DNA from: an uncultured Clostridium sp.
GTDB taxonomy: Bacteria; Bacillota; Clostridia; Clostridiales; Clostridiaceae
DNA length: 21,327 bases
Direction of reading: 5' to 3'
Assembly (NCBI GenBank): GCA_934777095.1
Contig: CAKVNP010000006.1
Location: 1-21,327, forward strand
Under the pieces are notes generated by a model. It made no database searches, was not told the origin of the DNA, and worked only from the letters and a program-made list of their open reading frames with translations. Shown here piece by piece: positions 14,199 to 21,327 of this stretch (position 1 is the stretch's first letter; the number at the start of each line of letters is the position of its first letter). The translations under genes were made by a program, and so were the position numbers.

Positions 14199-17100
14199 AT
14201 GGCATTAAATAAAGATATAAAGAAAGTATTAGTTATAGGGTCAGGACCAATTATTATAGGACAGGCAGCAGAATTTGATTATTCAGGAACACAAGCCTGC
14301 CAGGCATTAAAAGAAGAAGGGATAGAAGTTGTTTTAGTAAACTCTAACCCAGCTACTATAATGACGGACAAAGAAATAGCAGACAAAATTTATATAGAGC
14401 CATTAACAGTAGAATTTGTGGAAAAAGTTATTGCAAAAGAAAGACCAGATAGTCTGCTTGCAGGAATGGGAGGACAAACTGGACTTAATCTAGCTGTTGA
14501 TCTGCATGATGCAGGAATTTTAGAAAAATATAACGTTAAGGTTATTGGAACATCAATAGAATCTATCAAAGAAGGTGAAGATAGAGAACTATTTAGAGAT
14601 ATGATGAACAGAATCAATGAACCGGTTATTACTTCTGAAATAGTAACTGATATGGAATCAGGATTGAATTTTGCAAATAAGATAGGATATCCAGTAATAG
14701 TAAGACCAGCATATACACTTGGTGGAACAGGTGGAGGAATAGCTAATAATGAAGAAGAGCTAAAAGTTATTTTAGCATCAGGATTACAGCTGAGCACAAT
14801 AGGGCAGGTATTATTAGAAAAGTCAGTTAAGGGATGGAAAGAAATAGAGTATGAAGTAATGAGAGACTCTTATGGAAACTGCATAACAGTATGTAACATG
14901 GAAAATATCGATCCAGTTGGTATCCATACAGGTGATAGTATAGTAGTAGCACCATCACAGACTTTATCAGATAAAGAATATCAGATGCTAAGAACAGCAG
15001 CAATTAATATTATAAATGCCGTTGGTATAGAAGGTGGATGTAATGTGCAGTTTGCCTTAAATCCAAATTCATTTGAATATGCTGTAATTGAAATAAATCC
15101 TAGAGTTTCAAGATCATCAGCACTTGCCTCAAAAGCAACAGGATATCCAATAGCTAAGCTTGCAGCTAAAATAGCTTTAGGATATGGATTAGATGAAATA
15201 AAGAATGCAGTAACTCAAAAAACTTATGCATGCTTTGAACCAACACTTGATTATGTAGTAGTTAAAATTCCAAAGTGGCCTTTTGATAAGTTCTTTACTG
15301 CAGATAGAGAACTTGGAACTAAGATGATGGCAACTGGAGAAATAATGGCTATCGGGGCTAACTTAGAAGCTGCTTTATTAAAGGGAATAAGAAGTTTAGA
15401 GATAGGAAAATATTCATTAGATCATCCTAAGTTTAAGGAAATGAGCATAGCACAGCTTAAAGAAATAGTTATGAAACCAGATGATGAAAGATTATTTGCC
15501 TTAACTGAAATGATCAGAAGGGATTATAGAATAGAAAGTATTGCAAAAATTACAGGGATAGATATATTCTTCTTAGAAAAATTCAAATGGATAGTTCATG
15601 AAGAAACAAGATTAAAATTATCTTCAATAGATAAATTAGATAAAGAATGGTTATTAATGCTTAAGAAAAAAGGATTTTCTGATAAGGCTATTGCAGATAT
15701 GTTAAGAGTAACACCTGATGATATCTATAGATTAAGAAATATCTGGAACATAAAGCCAGCATATAAGATGGTTGATACATGTGGTGGAGAATTTGAAGCA
15801 TTATCACCATACTATTACTCAACTTATGAGCAGTTTGATGAAGTTGAAGTTTCTGATAAGAAAAAAGTAATCGTAATAGGATCAGGTCCAATAAGAATAG
15901 GTCAGGGAATAGAATTTGACTATGCTTCAGTACACTGTGTAATGGCGCTAAAGAAGATGGGAATTGAGACTATCATAGTAAATAACAATCCTGAAACTGT
16001 AAGTACGGACTTTAATATATCAGATAAGCTTTACTTTGAACCATTAACTGAAGAAGATGTATTAAATATAATTGAAAAGGAAAATCCAGATGGAGTAATT
16101 CTGCAATTTGGTGGACAGACAGCAATTAAGTTGGCTAATTTCTTAAAAGAAAAAGGAATAAAAACATTAGGAACTACAGCAGACCAGATTGATATGGCTG
16201 AAGATAGAGAAAAGTTTGAAGAACTTCTTGAAAGGTTTAATATAGCAAGACCAAAAGGAAAAGGTGTATGGAATTTAGAAGAGGGAATTGAAGAAGCTAG
16301 AAGACTAGGGTTCCCAGTATTAGTAAGACCTTCATATGTTTTAGGTGGACAAGGAATGGAGATCACTCATGATGAAGAGGAGCTTACTTACTACTTAAAG
16401 AATGCATTTATGAAAGATAAGAAAAACCCAATTCTAATAGATAAGTATTTAATGGGTAGAGAAATAGAAGTAGATGCAATATCTGATGGAGAAAATATAT
16501 TAATTCCAGGTATAATGGAACATTTAGAAAGAGCAGGGGTTCACTCAGGTGATTCTGTAACAATGTATCCAAGCCAGAATATCAGCGATAAGATTAAAGC
16601 AGATGTATTAGATTATACTAAAAAGTTAGCTTTAGCTATTGGAATTAAAGGTATGATAAATATACAATTTATTGAGTTTGATGGTGAGCTTTATGTAATT
16701 GAAGTTAATCCAAGAGCTTCAAGAACAGTTCCGTATATAAGCAAAGTCAGTGGAGTGCCAATAGTAGATATAGCAACTAAGGTAATGCTAGGAGCTAAAT
16801 TGGCTGATTTAGGATATGGCGTAGATGTATATCCAGAGCCAGAATTAGTATCAGTAAAAGTACCAGTATTCTCAACACAAAAGTTACCTAAAGTAGAAGT
16901 ATCTTTAGGACCTGAAATGAAATCTACTGGGGAAGTATTAGGCGTAGGCAGAAACGTAAAGGAAGCTTTATATAAAGGCTTTGTGGCGGCTAATATGTAT
17001 CCAGGTATGGAAAATTGCAAGATACTTGCAACAATTAATAAACATGATAAAGCAGAATTCTTACCAATAGCAAAAGTATTAGCTAGTTCAGGATATAAGT

Positions 17101-17408
17101 TTGTAGCAACAGAAGGAACTTGTAAATTATTAAATGAAGCTGGCATAGAAGCAGAATTAGTAAGAAAGCTTCATGAAGAAGAACCTAATATATTAGATGT
17201 TGTTAAGAAAAAGGAAGTAGATTTAGTGGTGAATACACCAACTAAGGGAAATGATTCTAAGAGAGATGGCTTCTTAATAAGAAGAGCAGCTGTTGAAAGA
17301 AATATAGGAGTAATAACTGCCTTAGATACTTTAAGAGCAATAGCAGACGTAAAGGCTGAGGAAATTGGCAATATGGACTTAGAAGTCTTTGATATGGCAA
17401 ATATATAA
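14199..17408 (+). CDS. carB: Carbamoyl-phosphate synthase large subunit
   Basis: CarB makes carbamoyl phosphate from bicarbonate, ammonia and two ATP in complex with CarA. The 1069-residue protein shows the duplicated synthetase halves. Half one begins [20 protein letters not shown] and half two [20 protein letters not shown] (near residue 553). Each has an ATP-grasp part with [12 protein letters not shown] or [12 protein letters not shown] and a metal-binding [20 protein letters not shown] or [20 protein letters not shown]. An oligomerisation segment lies between (about 400-550). The last 130 residues are the MGS-like allosteric domain (from about [16 protein letters not shown]), which in homologues binds UMP, IMP or ornithine. 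It is translated from a strong AGGAGG just after carA. The stop codon touches the left end of the palindrome at 17408-17588. Confidence 0.97.
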   Translation: MALNKDIKKVLVIGSGPIIIGQAAEFDYSGTQACQALKEEGIEVVLVNSNPATIMTDKEIADKIYIEPLTVEFVEKVIAKERPDSLLAGMGGQTGLNLAVDLHDAGILEKYNVKVIGTSIESIKEGEDRELFRDMMNRINEPVITSEIVTDMESGLNFANKIGYPVIVRPAYTLGGTGGGIANNEEELKVILASGLQLSTIGQVLLEKSVKGWKEIEYEVMRDSYGNCITVCNMENIDPVGIHTGDSIVVAPSQTLSDKEYQMLRTAAINIINAVGIEGGCNVQFALNPNSFEYAVIEINPRVSRSSALASKATGYPIAKLAAKIALGYGLDEIKNAVTQKTYACFEPTLDYVVVKIPKWPFDKFFTADRELGTKMMATGEIMAIGANLEAALLKGIRSLEIGKYSLDHPKFKEMSIAQLKEIVMKPDDERLFALTEMIRRDYRIESIAKITGIDIFFLEKFKWIVHEETRLKLSSIDKLDKEWLLMLKKKGFSDKAIADMLRVTPDDIYRLRNIWNIKPAYKMVDTCGGEFEALSPYYYSTYEQFDEVEVSDKKKVIVIGSGPIRIGQGIEFDYASVHCVMALKKMGIETIIVNNNPETVSTDFNISDKLYFEPLTEEDVLNIIEKENPDGVILQFGGQTAIKLANFLKEKGIKTLGTTADQIDMAEDREKFEELLERFNIARPKGKGVWNLEEGIEEARRLGFPVLVRPSYVLGGQGMEITHDEEELTYYLKNAFMKDKKNPILIDKYLMGREIEVDAISDGENILIPGIMEHLERAGVHSGDSVTMYPSQNISDKIKADVLDYTKKLALAIGIKGMINIQFIEFDGELYVIEVNPRASRTVPYISKVSGVPIVDIATKVMLGAKLADLGYGVDVYPEPELVSVKVPVFSTQKLPKVEVSLGPEMKSTGEVLGVGRNVKEALYKGFVAANMYPGMENCKILATINKHDKAEFLPIAKVLASSGYKFVATEGTCKLLNEAGIEAELVRKLHEEEPNILDVVKKKEVDLVVNTPTKGNDSKRDGFLIRRAAVERNIGVITALDTLRAIADVKAEEIGNMDLEVFDMANI

Positions 17409-17588
17409 GTATGTTATAGCTATGAAAACTGTAAATTGAATTAAGAATCTTTATCCCTAAATAAACAATATAGCTAAAAGTTTTAAATTCGTTTCATTCA
17501 AACAATAAAACTTTCTTAACGCTATATTGTCTATTTATAGGATAAGATTCTAAAATTCAATTTAATGTTTTCTCCGCTATAGCATACT
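17408..17588. repeat. 181-nt imperfect palindrome (MITE-like or giant hairpin terminator)
   Basis: The two halves are inverted copies along their whole length. The outer arms are AGTATGTTATAGC and GCTATAGCATACT. Inside them come AAATTGAATT/AATTCAATTT, then GAATCTT/AAGATTC, ACAATATAGC/GCTATATTGT and AAAGTTTTA/TAAAACTTT, ending in GTTT-CATTC-AAAC at the centre (17491-17503). Small bulges and mismatches interrupt the pairing. A run of T follows on the plus strand, so the transcript could end here. No clear target-site duplication and no reading frame are visible. The left end begins at the last base of the carB stop codon. Confidence 0.75.
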
Positions 17589-17609
17589 TTTTTATTGTAG
17601 AAAATGTTG

Positions 17610-17630
17610 AAACTCCTTGGGGTGTTTTTA
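17610..17630 (+). terminator. Weak hairpin with T run
   Basis: AAACTCC (17610-17616) and GGTGTTT (17621-17627) pair with one mismatch around TTGG, followed by more T. It could back up the large palindrome as a terminator. The AAACTCCTT half resembles the inner hairpin of the MITE-like repeats. Confidence 0.3.
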
Positions 17631-17725
17631 AAAATTAATAATGTTAATTAAGTAAAGTCACTACAAGTAGGTAATGGAGTATAAGGATATTTTTATTTAA
17701 TAAAAGAAAATTATAGAAAAAGTTA

Positions 17726-17779
17726 TTGACTCCGAACAAGTGTTCTGATAATATTAATTACAGAAAGAACGTTTGTTCG
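17726..17779 (+). promoter_or_regulatory. SOS promoter with two LexA boxes
   Basis: TTGACT (17726-17731) and TAATAT (17749-17754) are 17 nt apart. The spacer holds CGAACAAGTGTTCT (17733-17746), and AGAACGTTTGTTCG (17766-17779) overlaps the start of the ribosome site. Both fit the Gram-positive LexA (DinR) pattern CGAACnnnnGTTCG closely. Their centres are 33 bp apart, about three helical turns, so two dimers would sit on the same face of the DNA. Confidence 0.85.
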
Positions 17780-17791
17780 GAGGAGTGCGGT

Positions 17792-18070
17792 ATGAATATG
17801 AGTAATGGAATTTTTGTTAAATTAAACTATAAGAATATAGGAGAACTAAATAGTTTTATTTATGATAAGACCAATGGAATAGATAATAATAGAGATAAAT
17901 ATGTTATGTGTGCAGGAAAATATGATAAGAGTGGATGGACTATTGTGTTCCAAGCAAAAACAATTAGTGAAGCAGAAGAATTAGTAAGCAGAAATAAAAG
18001 AAAAAGAAATCAAATTATGCAGACACAAATGGCAGAAAGCAATAGAGTTTCGCTTCCATCATGGATGTAG
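17792..18070 (+). CDS. Small SOS-regulated protein of unknown function
   Basis: This 92-residue soluble protein is not one I recognise. A predicted alternating pattern (GIFVKLNY, helix at GELNSFIYDK, YVMCAGKYD, WTIVFQAKT, helix at SEAEELVSRN) suggests a small alpha/beta fold. A basic stretch KRKRNQ and a tail ending in SLPSWM follow. No membrane segment or LysM domain is present, so it is not a YneA-type division inhibitor. The ATG at 17792 follows GGAGGAG by 6 nt. The longer frame from the TTG at 17726 is rejected because that TTG is the -35 box. Two LexA boxes imply tight repression and induction by DNA damage. murI lies about 100 nt downstream without a clear terminator between. Confidence 0.75.
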   Translation: MNMSNGIFVKLNYKNIGELNSFIYDKTNGIDNNRDKYVMCAGKYDKSGWTIVFQAKTISEAEELVSRNKRKRNQIMQTQMAESNRVSLPSWM

Positions 18071-18171
18071 GATTTATCAGTGATTTTTTATATGTTAAAA
18101 ATTGAGTAGATTTACCTTAATGAAAGGTATAAAATATTTATTAGTAACATATATAATGGAGTGAGGTCACT

Positions 18172-18948
18172 ATGGATAAAAAAGAAATGCCAATAGGATT
18201 TTTAGATTCTGGACTTGGTGGATTAAGTGTGATGAAGGAAGCAATAAATATAATGCCCAATGAAGATTATATTTATTACGGAGATTCAAAAAATGCACCA
18301 TATGGAACTAAAACGGCAGAAGAAGTTAAAGCGCTTACTTTCAGCGTGGTGGAAAACTTATTAAATAAAGGTGTTAAAGGAATAGTTGTAGCTTGCAATA
18401 CTGCAACTAGCGCAGCAGTTGCTGATTTAAGAATAAAATATCCTGAACTTCCTATAGTAGGGATAGAACCAGCATTAAAACCAGCAGTAACAAGCGAAAA
18501 GATTGGAAATGTTTTAATTATGGCTACTCCTATGACATTAAAAGAAGCAAAATTTCATAGATTACTTGATAGATATAAAGACATGGGTAAAAAAATTATT
18601 CCAGTGCCTTGTGGGGGCTTAATGGAATTTGTTGAAAGCGGAGTATTAAGTGGAGATGAGTTAGATCAATATTTAAAAGAAAAATTGTCACCATTTATGC
18701 AAGAAAAGATAGGACAAATAGTATTAGGATGTACTCATTATCCTTTTGTTAAACCTGCAATTGCTAAGTTAGTTGGACCAGAAGTAGATATAATAGACGG
18801 AAGCTTAGGTACATCAAAGGAAATTAGAAGAAGACTAGCTGAAAAGGGATTATTATCGGATAAACAAGAAAAAGGAAAAATAGAAATCATTAATTCTTCA
18901 GGGAAGGAAGAATTAATTAAGTTAAGCTGGCAGTTAATAAAAGAATAA
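18172..18948 (+). CDS. murI: Glutamate racemase
   Basis: MurI interconverts L- and D-glutamate and supplies D-Glu for peptidoglycan. The 258-residue protein has the expected motifs. [11 protein letters not shown] near the N-terminus carries Asp12 and Ser13. [13 protein letters not shown] lies at 35-47. The first catalytic cysteine, Cys75, is in VACNTATS, and the second, Cys187, is in LGCTHYPF. The length is normal. The ATG is preceded by a GGAGTGAGG region. The SOS-box gene lies upstream on the same strand, so some read-through from it is possible. The gene ends in a strong terminator. Confidence 0.96.
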   Translation: MDKKEMPIGFLDSGLGGLSVMKEAINIMPNEDYIYYGDSKNAPYGTKTAEEVKALTFSVVENLLNKGVKGIVVACNTATSAAVADLRIKYPELPIVGIEPALKPAVTSEKIGNVLIMATPMTLKEAKFHRLLDRYKDMGKKIIPVPCGGLMEFVESGVLSGDELDQYLKEKLSPFMQEKIGQIVLGCTHYPFVKPAIAKLVGPEVDIIDGSLGTSKEIRRRLAEKGLLSDKQEKGKIEIINSSGKEELIKLSWQLIKE

Positions 18949-18957
18949 ATAAATATT

Positions 18958-18999
18958 ACTTATAACAAAGAAAAATTAATCTTTGTTATAAGTTTTTTT
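18958..18999 (+). terminator. Intrinsic terminator of murI
   Basis: ACTTATAACAAAG (18958-18970) pairs perfectly with CTTTGTTATAAGT (18981-18993) around a 10-nt loop, then a T run follows. Confidence 0.92.
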
Positions 19000-19059
19000 A
19001 TTTTAAAAAATATGTAAAAAAAGGTAGGATAAAAAAATATAAAAAAGTTTGTTAAAAGG

Positions 19060-19088
19060 TTGACAAAATATTATCGAAGGAATATTAT
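19060..19088 (+). promoter_or_regulatory. Sigma-A promoter of the STAS-like gene
   Basis: A perfect TTGACA (19060-19065) is followed after 17 nt by TATTAT (19083-19088). The leader to the ATG at 19138 would be about 40 nt. Confidence 0.7.
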
Positions 19089-19137
19089 ATAACCATAGAA
19101 AGAATTTTCAGAAAATTTAAAAAAAGGAGTTTTGGTT

Positions 19138-19410
19138 ATGAGTACAAATATAAAAGTTAAAGATTTTTTAGGAGAAAAATTTAATACAGAAGATGCTATA
19201 TTATTAAGAGAAGTCATTAAAAGCAATTTATGTGATGGGGTCGTATTAGATTTCGCAGGATATGACAGAGTACCTACAACTTTTTTAACTTGCTTATTAA
19301 GTGACTTAATGACTAAGCTTGGAAGAGAGTATGTTTTTAAACAAATAGATGTTAAAAATTTATCAAATTACAGAGATTATTCAAGAGTTGTTTTAGGGAC
19401 TACCTTTTAA
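19138..19410 (+). CDS. STAS-like DUF4325 domain protein
   Basis: This 90-residue cytoplasmic protein matches the STAS-like DUF4325 family as I remember it. A helix (AILLREVIKSNL) leads to the strand GVVLDFAGYDRVPTTFL (about 37-53), where FAGYDRV and the following Thr-Thr occupy the place of the STAS phosphorylation loop. A helix (LLSDLMTKLG) and a final strand (YVFKQIDVKNL) follow. STAS-like proteins commonly work with anti-sigma-type ATPases, but none is nearby, so the partner is unknown. I chose ATG 19138 over the TTG at 19132, because GGAG (19126-19129) is too close to the TTG and 8 nt from the ATG. Own promoter and terminator make it monocistronic. Confidence 0.75.
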   Translation: MSTNIKVKDFLGEKFNTEDAILLREVIKSNLCDGVVLDFAGYDRVPTTFLTCLLSDLMTKLGREYVFKQIDVKNLSNYRDYSRVVLGTTF

Positions 19411-19434
19411 CTATATAAATCGGGAATTGAGGTG

Positions 19435-19471
19435 AAGAGCTATATTTGAAAGAATATGTGGCTCTTTTTTT
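19435..19471 (+). terminator. Intrinsic terminator after the STAS-like gene
   Basis: AAGAGC (19435-19440) pairs with GCTCTT (19461-19466), with an inner ATATT/AATAT pairing and a small bulge, followed by five more T. Confidence 0.75.
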
Positions 19472-19577
19472 ATTTATTCATTAAAATTGAAGTGAAAATT
19501 CATATTCTTCTTGAATTAAGGTAGATAAATATGATAATAATAAACTATACAAATAAATGAAAGAGAGGAACATTTTT

Positions 19578-20102
19578 ATGAAAAATCCAATAGTAACAAT
19601 TGAAATGGAAAACGGAGGAGTAATAAAAGCAGAATTATATCCAGAAATAGCTCCAAATACAGTAAGAAACTTTATAGACTTAATTAATAGAGGATTTTAT
19701 GATGGGATTATATTCCATAGAGTAATTCCAGGATTTATGATTCAAGGAGGATGCCCAGAAGGAACTGGTATGGGAGGCCCTGGATACAGCATAAAAGGTG
19801 AATTCTCAAGAAATGGTTTTAAAAATGAATTAAAGCATAAAAGAGGCGTTCTTTCAATGGCAAGAACTATGATACCTGATTCAGCAGGAAGCCAATTCTT
19901 TATAATGGTAGCAGATGCTCCACACTTAGACGATCAATATGCTTCATTTGGTAAAGTTATCGAAGGAATGGAAGTAGCAGATAAAATAGTAGCTTCTAAG
20001 ACTGATTACAATGATAGACCATATGAAGATCAAAGAATGAAAAAAGTAACTGTTGAAACTTTTGGTGAAAAATACGAAGAACCAACTATAATTGAAGATT
20101 AG
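19578..20102 (+). CDS. Cyclophilin-type peptidyl-prolyl cis-trans isomerase
   Basis: This 174-residue enzyme catalyses prolyl cis-trans isomerisation in protein folding; it has no signal peptide, so it is cytoplasmic. Cyclophilin hallmarks are FHRVIPGFMIQGG (46-58) with catalytic Arg48 and Gln56, then MARTMIPDSAGSQFFI (94-109) and the H116-containing DAPHLDDQYASFGKV. The tryptophan that confers cyclosporin sensitivity is replaced, as in many bacterial forms. I chose ATG 19578 rather than the ATG at 19557, because GAGAGGA (19561-19567) lies between them and is correctly spaced for the second. The DUF3783 gene follows 26 nt after the stop, then the regulator, forming a three-gene operon. Confidence 0.95.
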   Translation: MKNPIVTIEMENGGVIKAELYPEIAPNTVRNFIDLINRGFYDGIIFHRVIPGFMIQGGCPEGTGMGGPGYSIKGEFSRNGFKNELKHKRGVLSMARTMIPDSAGSQFFIMVADAPHLDDQYASFGKVIEGMEVADKIVASKTDYNDRPYEDQRMKKVTVETFGEKYEEPTIIED

Positions 20103-20128
20103 TCCTTAAAGTTTAAAGGAGTAAAGTG

Positions 20129-20482
20129 ATGGCAGTAAGAAATAAATGTATTTTGACTTATGGTTTAACTAAGGAAGAATATGAAAAGCTAAAGAGATTG
20201 CCTTATAAAGTAGTAGAAATTACTAAAGAAATGGGCTCACTTAAAGTAAGTGAAATACTTGAGGGAAAAGAAGCAGAAGTTCCAAGCGAACAAGAAATAA
20301 AAGAAAAAGCAATATTCTACAATGATTTTATGCCGCAGGAAATGAATAAGATGATTCAAACTACAAGAAAAATTGTAAAAGGCGGTATATTAGCAGTAGT
20401 TACACCAATATCAAAAAACTGGTCTGTAAACTATTATGTAGATCACTTAATTCAAGAAAGAGAAGCTTACTCTAAAAAATAA
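20129..20482 (+). CDS. DUF3783 domain protein
   Basis: This 117-residue soluble protein belongs, from memory, to the DUF3783 family common in clostridia. It starts with CILTYGLTKEEYEKLKRLPY, has an acidic middle (EGKEAEVPSEQEI), a IFYNDFMPQEMNKMIQTTRK segment and the conserved C-terminal GGILAVVTPISKNWSV followed by HLIQERE. The function of the family is unknown to me. I use ATG 20129; the GTG just before it is in frame but GGAG (20118-20121) is better spaced for the ATG. It lies between the cyclophilin and the XRE regulator with short gaps, so all three are probably co-expressed. Confidence 0.8.
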   Translation: MAVRNKCILTYGLTKEEYEKLKRLPYKVVEITKEMGSLKVSEILEGKEAEVPSEQEIKEKAIFYNDFMPQEMNKMIQTTRKIVKGGILAVVTPISKNWSVNYYVDHLIQEREAYSKK

Positions 20483-20496
20483 AAGGGGAATAAGTT

Positions 20497-21168
20497 ATGA
20501 GTAGAGTTGGGGAAAAAATTAAAGAAGCAAGATTAAAATCAGGAATTACTCAAAAAGCTTTAGCTAAAAAGCTAGGAGTAGCGGAAAAATATTTAAACGA
20601 AGTTGAAATGGGTAGAAAGGTTGCCCAAGAATCTTTTATAAATAGAGCTGCTAAGTTATTAAATGCCGATTTAAATGATGTAAGCATGGTAGTTACTGAT
20701 GAAGATTTAATGGAAGAAAGAAAAAATGAAGCAGTAAATAAAAAACCTGCAAAAATTGAAACTAATGAAGTATGGAATGATGCTTTTGCTTCAGTATTAA
20801 AAAGCGTACCTGTATATGGGTATTCATTAAACAAAGCAAAAGATAGAAGAGAATTACCAGTACGTTCTAATAAGATAGAAGGTTATCCTCAAGATAAAGT
20901 TTTATATCTAGAAATTGAGGATAATGAAATGTCAGGTTTTAGAATGATGCCAGGCGATTTAGCCTTTGCTCATTTAGTAAAAGAAATAAGCAATAATGGA
21001 TTTTTCTTAGTTGAATATAAAGGAAAGAGAAAGATAAGACAAATTAAAAGTCTTGGAAATTCAAAGGTTCTTTTAGTAAGCAACGGGGGAGCTCTTATGA
21101 CTGAAACTGCAGAAGTAAAAGAAATAGAAGTCTTAGCTAAATTAGAAAGAATAGAAATAAAATTATAA
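20497..21168 (+). CDS. XRE-family regulator with a degenerate S24 (LexA-like) domain
   Basis: This 223-residue protein has an N-terminal XRE helix-turn-helix (GEKIKEARLKSGITQKALAK at 5-24, then GVAEKYLNEVEMGRK) and an S24/LexA-type C-terminal domain after a linker. The domain shows VPVYGYS (104-110) and EDNEMSGFRMMPGDLAFAH (141-159), followed by NNGFFLVEY and KGKRKIRQIKSLGN. Aligned by eye with E. coli LexA (GMSM...GDLLAVH and VTVKRLKK), the catalytic Ser falls at Glu144 and the Lys at Arg181. The Ala-Gly cleavage site is not visible. The fold is therefore kept but self-cleavage should be lost. Last gene of the cyclophilin operon; target genes unknown. Confidence 0.85.
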   Translation: MSRVGEKIKEARLKSGITQKALAKKLGVAEKYLNEVEMGRKVAQESFINRAAKLLNADLNDVSMVVTDEDLMEERKNEAVNKKPAKIETNEVWNDAFASVLKSVPVYGYSLNKAKDRRELPVRSNKIEGYPQDKVLYLEIEDNEMSGFRMMPGDLAFAHLVKEISNNGFFLVEYKGKRKIRQIKSLGNSKVLLVSNGGALMTETAEVKEIEVLAKLERIEIKL

Positions 21169-21169
21169 G

Positions 21170-21195
21170 AAGTGCCGAAAGGCACTTTTTTTTAT
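21170..21195 (+). terminator. Intrinsic terminator of the cyclophilin operon
   Basis: AAGTGCC (21170-21176) and GGCACTT (21181-21187) form a 7-bp stem with a GAAA tetraloop, followed by a T run. Confidence 0.93.
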
Positions 21196-21232
21196 ACTAA
21201 AAACATATATTGTTATAAACTAATATAATGAG

Positions 21233-21327
21233 GTGTTAAATATAGAAACTAATTTAGGATTATTAAAGGGTCTTCCAAAGGAAGTCCTTAGTAAATTAAA
21301 TATTTCTAGTGCATATCTTTCAGGTGA
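21233..21327 (+). CDS. Start of an unidentified gene (runs off the right edge)
   Basis: An open frame reads IETNLGLLKGLPKEVLSKLN and continues to the window end with protein-like composition, but it is too short to assign. The start is uncertain. GTG at 21233 overlaps the only plausible Shine-Dalgarno (GAGG, 21230-21233), while ATA at 21242 is ideally placed about 8 nt after it. No ATG, GTG or TTG occurs further along the visible frame. An AUA start or an ATG-to-ATA change is possible. Confidence 0.5.
   Translation, partial: MLNIETNLGLLKGLPKEVLSKLNISSAYLSG

Noticed and set aside
14390..14797. A 135-codon minus-strand frame within carB, and similar ones at 16031-16366 and 16691-17146
   Set aside because: They are antisense shadows of a conserved gene, with no promoter or ribosome site and a composition dictated by the carB codons.
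17726..17791. Longer N-terminus for the SOS-regulated protein from a TTG
   Set aside because: That TTG is the -35 box, and the stretch contains the -10 and both LexA boxes. The ATG at 17792 has a strong ribosome site.

Overview
The window is AT-rich, densely coded bacterial chromosome with strong purine-rich ribosome binding sites, frequent TTG/GTG starts and U-tailed intrinsic terminators. Gene content and protein style point to Clostridium sensu stricto (Firmicutes). This is inferred from family resemblance, because no rRNA gene or marker fixes the species. I see no prophage, insertion sequence, CRISPR array or toxin locus. It is a core-metabolism region with unusual material between the genes.

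Layout. 1-2500: the start of an ABC-F ATPase (minus), a membrane-anchored protein of unknown function, and a hemolysin III/PAQR membrane protein (minus). 2500-5340: a divergent control region with two matching palindromes, then a DUF1836 regulator, a large ABC-class ATPase, a small membrane protein and tRNA-Glu(CUC). 5380-6855: a MITE-like repeat and a YjiH-family membrane protein (minus). 7084-9206: proB-proA, which make glutamate semialdehyde for proline. 9280-9645: two tandem minus-strand units that look like paralogous C-rich small RNAs. 9739-12698: an ElaA-like acetyltransferase, a SanA/YdcF-like protein, a second MITE-like repeat, a short-chain dehydrogenase and a Cof-type HAD phosphatase. 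12799-17408: a PyrR-type attenuator and carA-carB. 17408-17588: a 181-nt imperfect palindrome. 17726-18948: a small SOS-regulated protein of unknown function and murI. 19060-21168: a STAS-like protein, then a cyclophilin, a DUF3783 protein and an XRE/S24-like regulator. 21233-21327: the start of an unidentified gene.

How the parts work together. proBA and carAB are biosynthetic operons; the carAB leader carries a recognisable PyrR loop and a strong terminator, so pyrimidine supply should control it. Three regulatory features stand out. The first is a pair of about 70-75 nt minus-strand RNAs, each with its own promoter and terminator, unpaired CCCC motifs and compensatory stem changes; they resemble Firmicute sRNAs that pair with G-rich Shine-Dalgarno sites. 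The second is a two-box LexA promoter in front of an unknown 92-residue protein. The third is an S24-type repressor whose catalytic Ser and Lys are replaced by Glu and Arg.

All calls rest on reading the sequence and recalling families; no database search was run.
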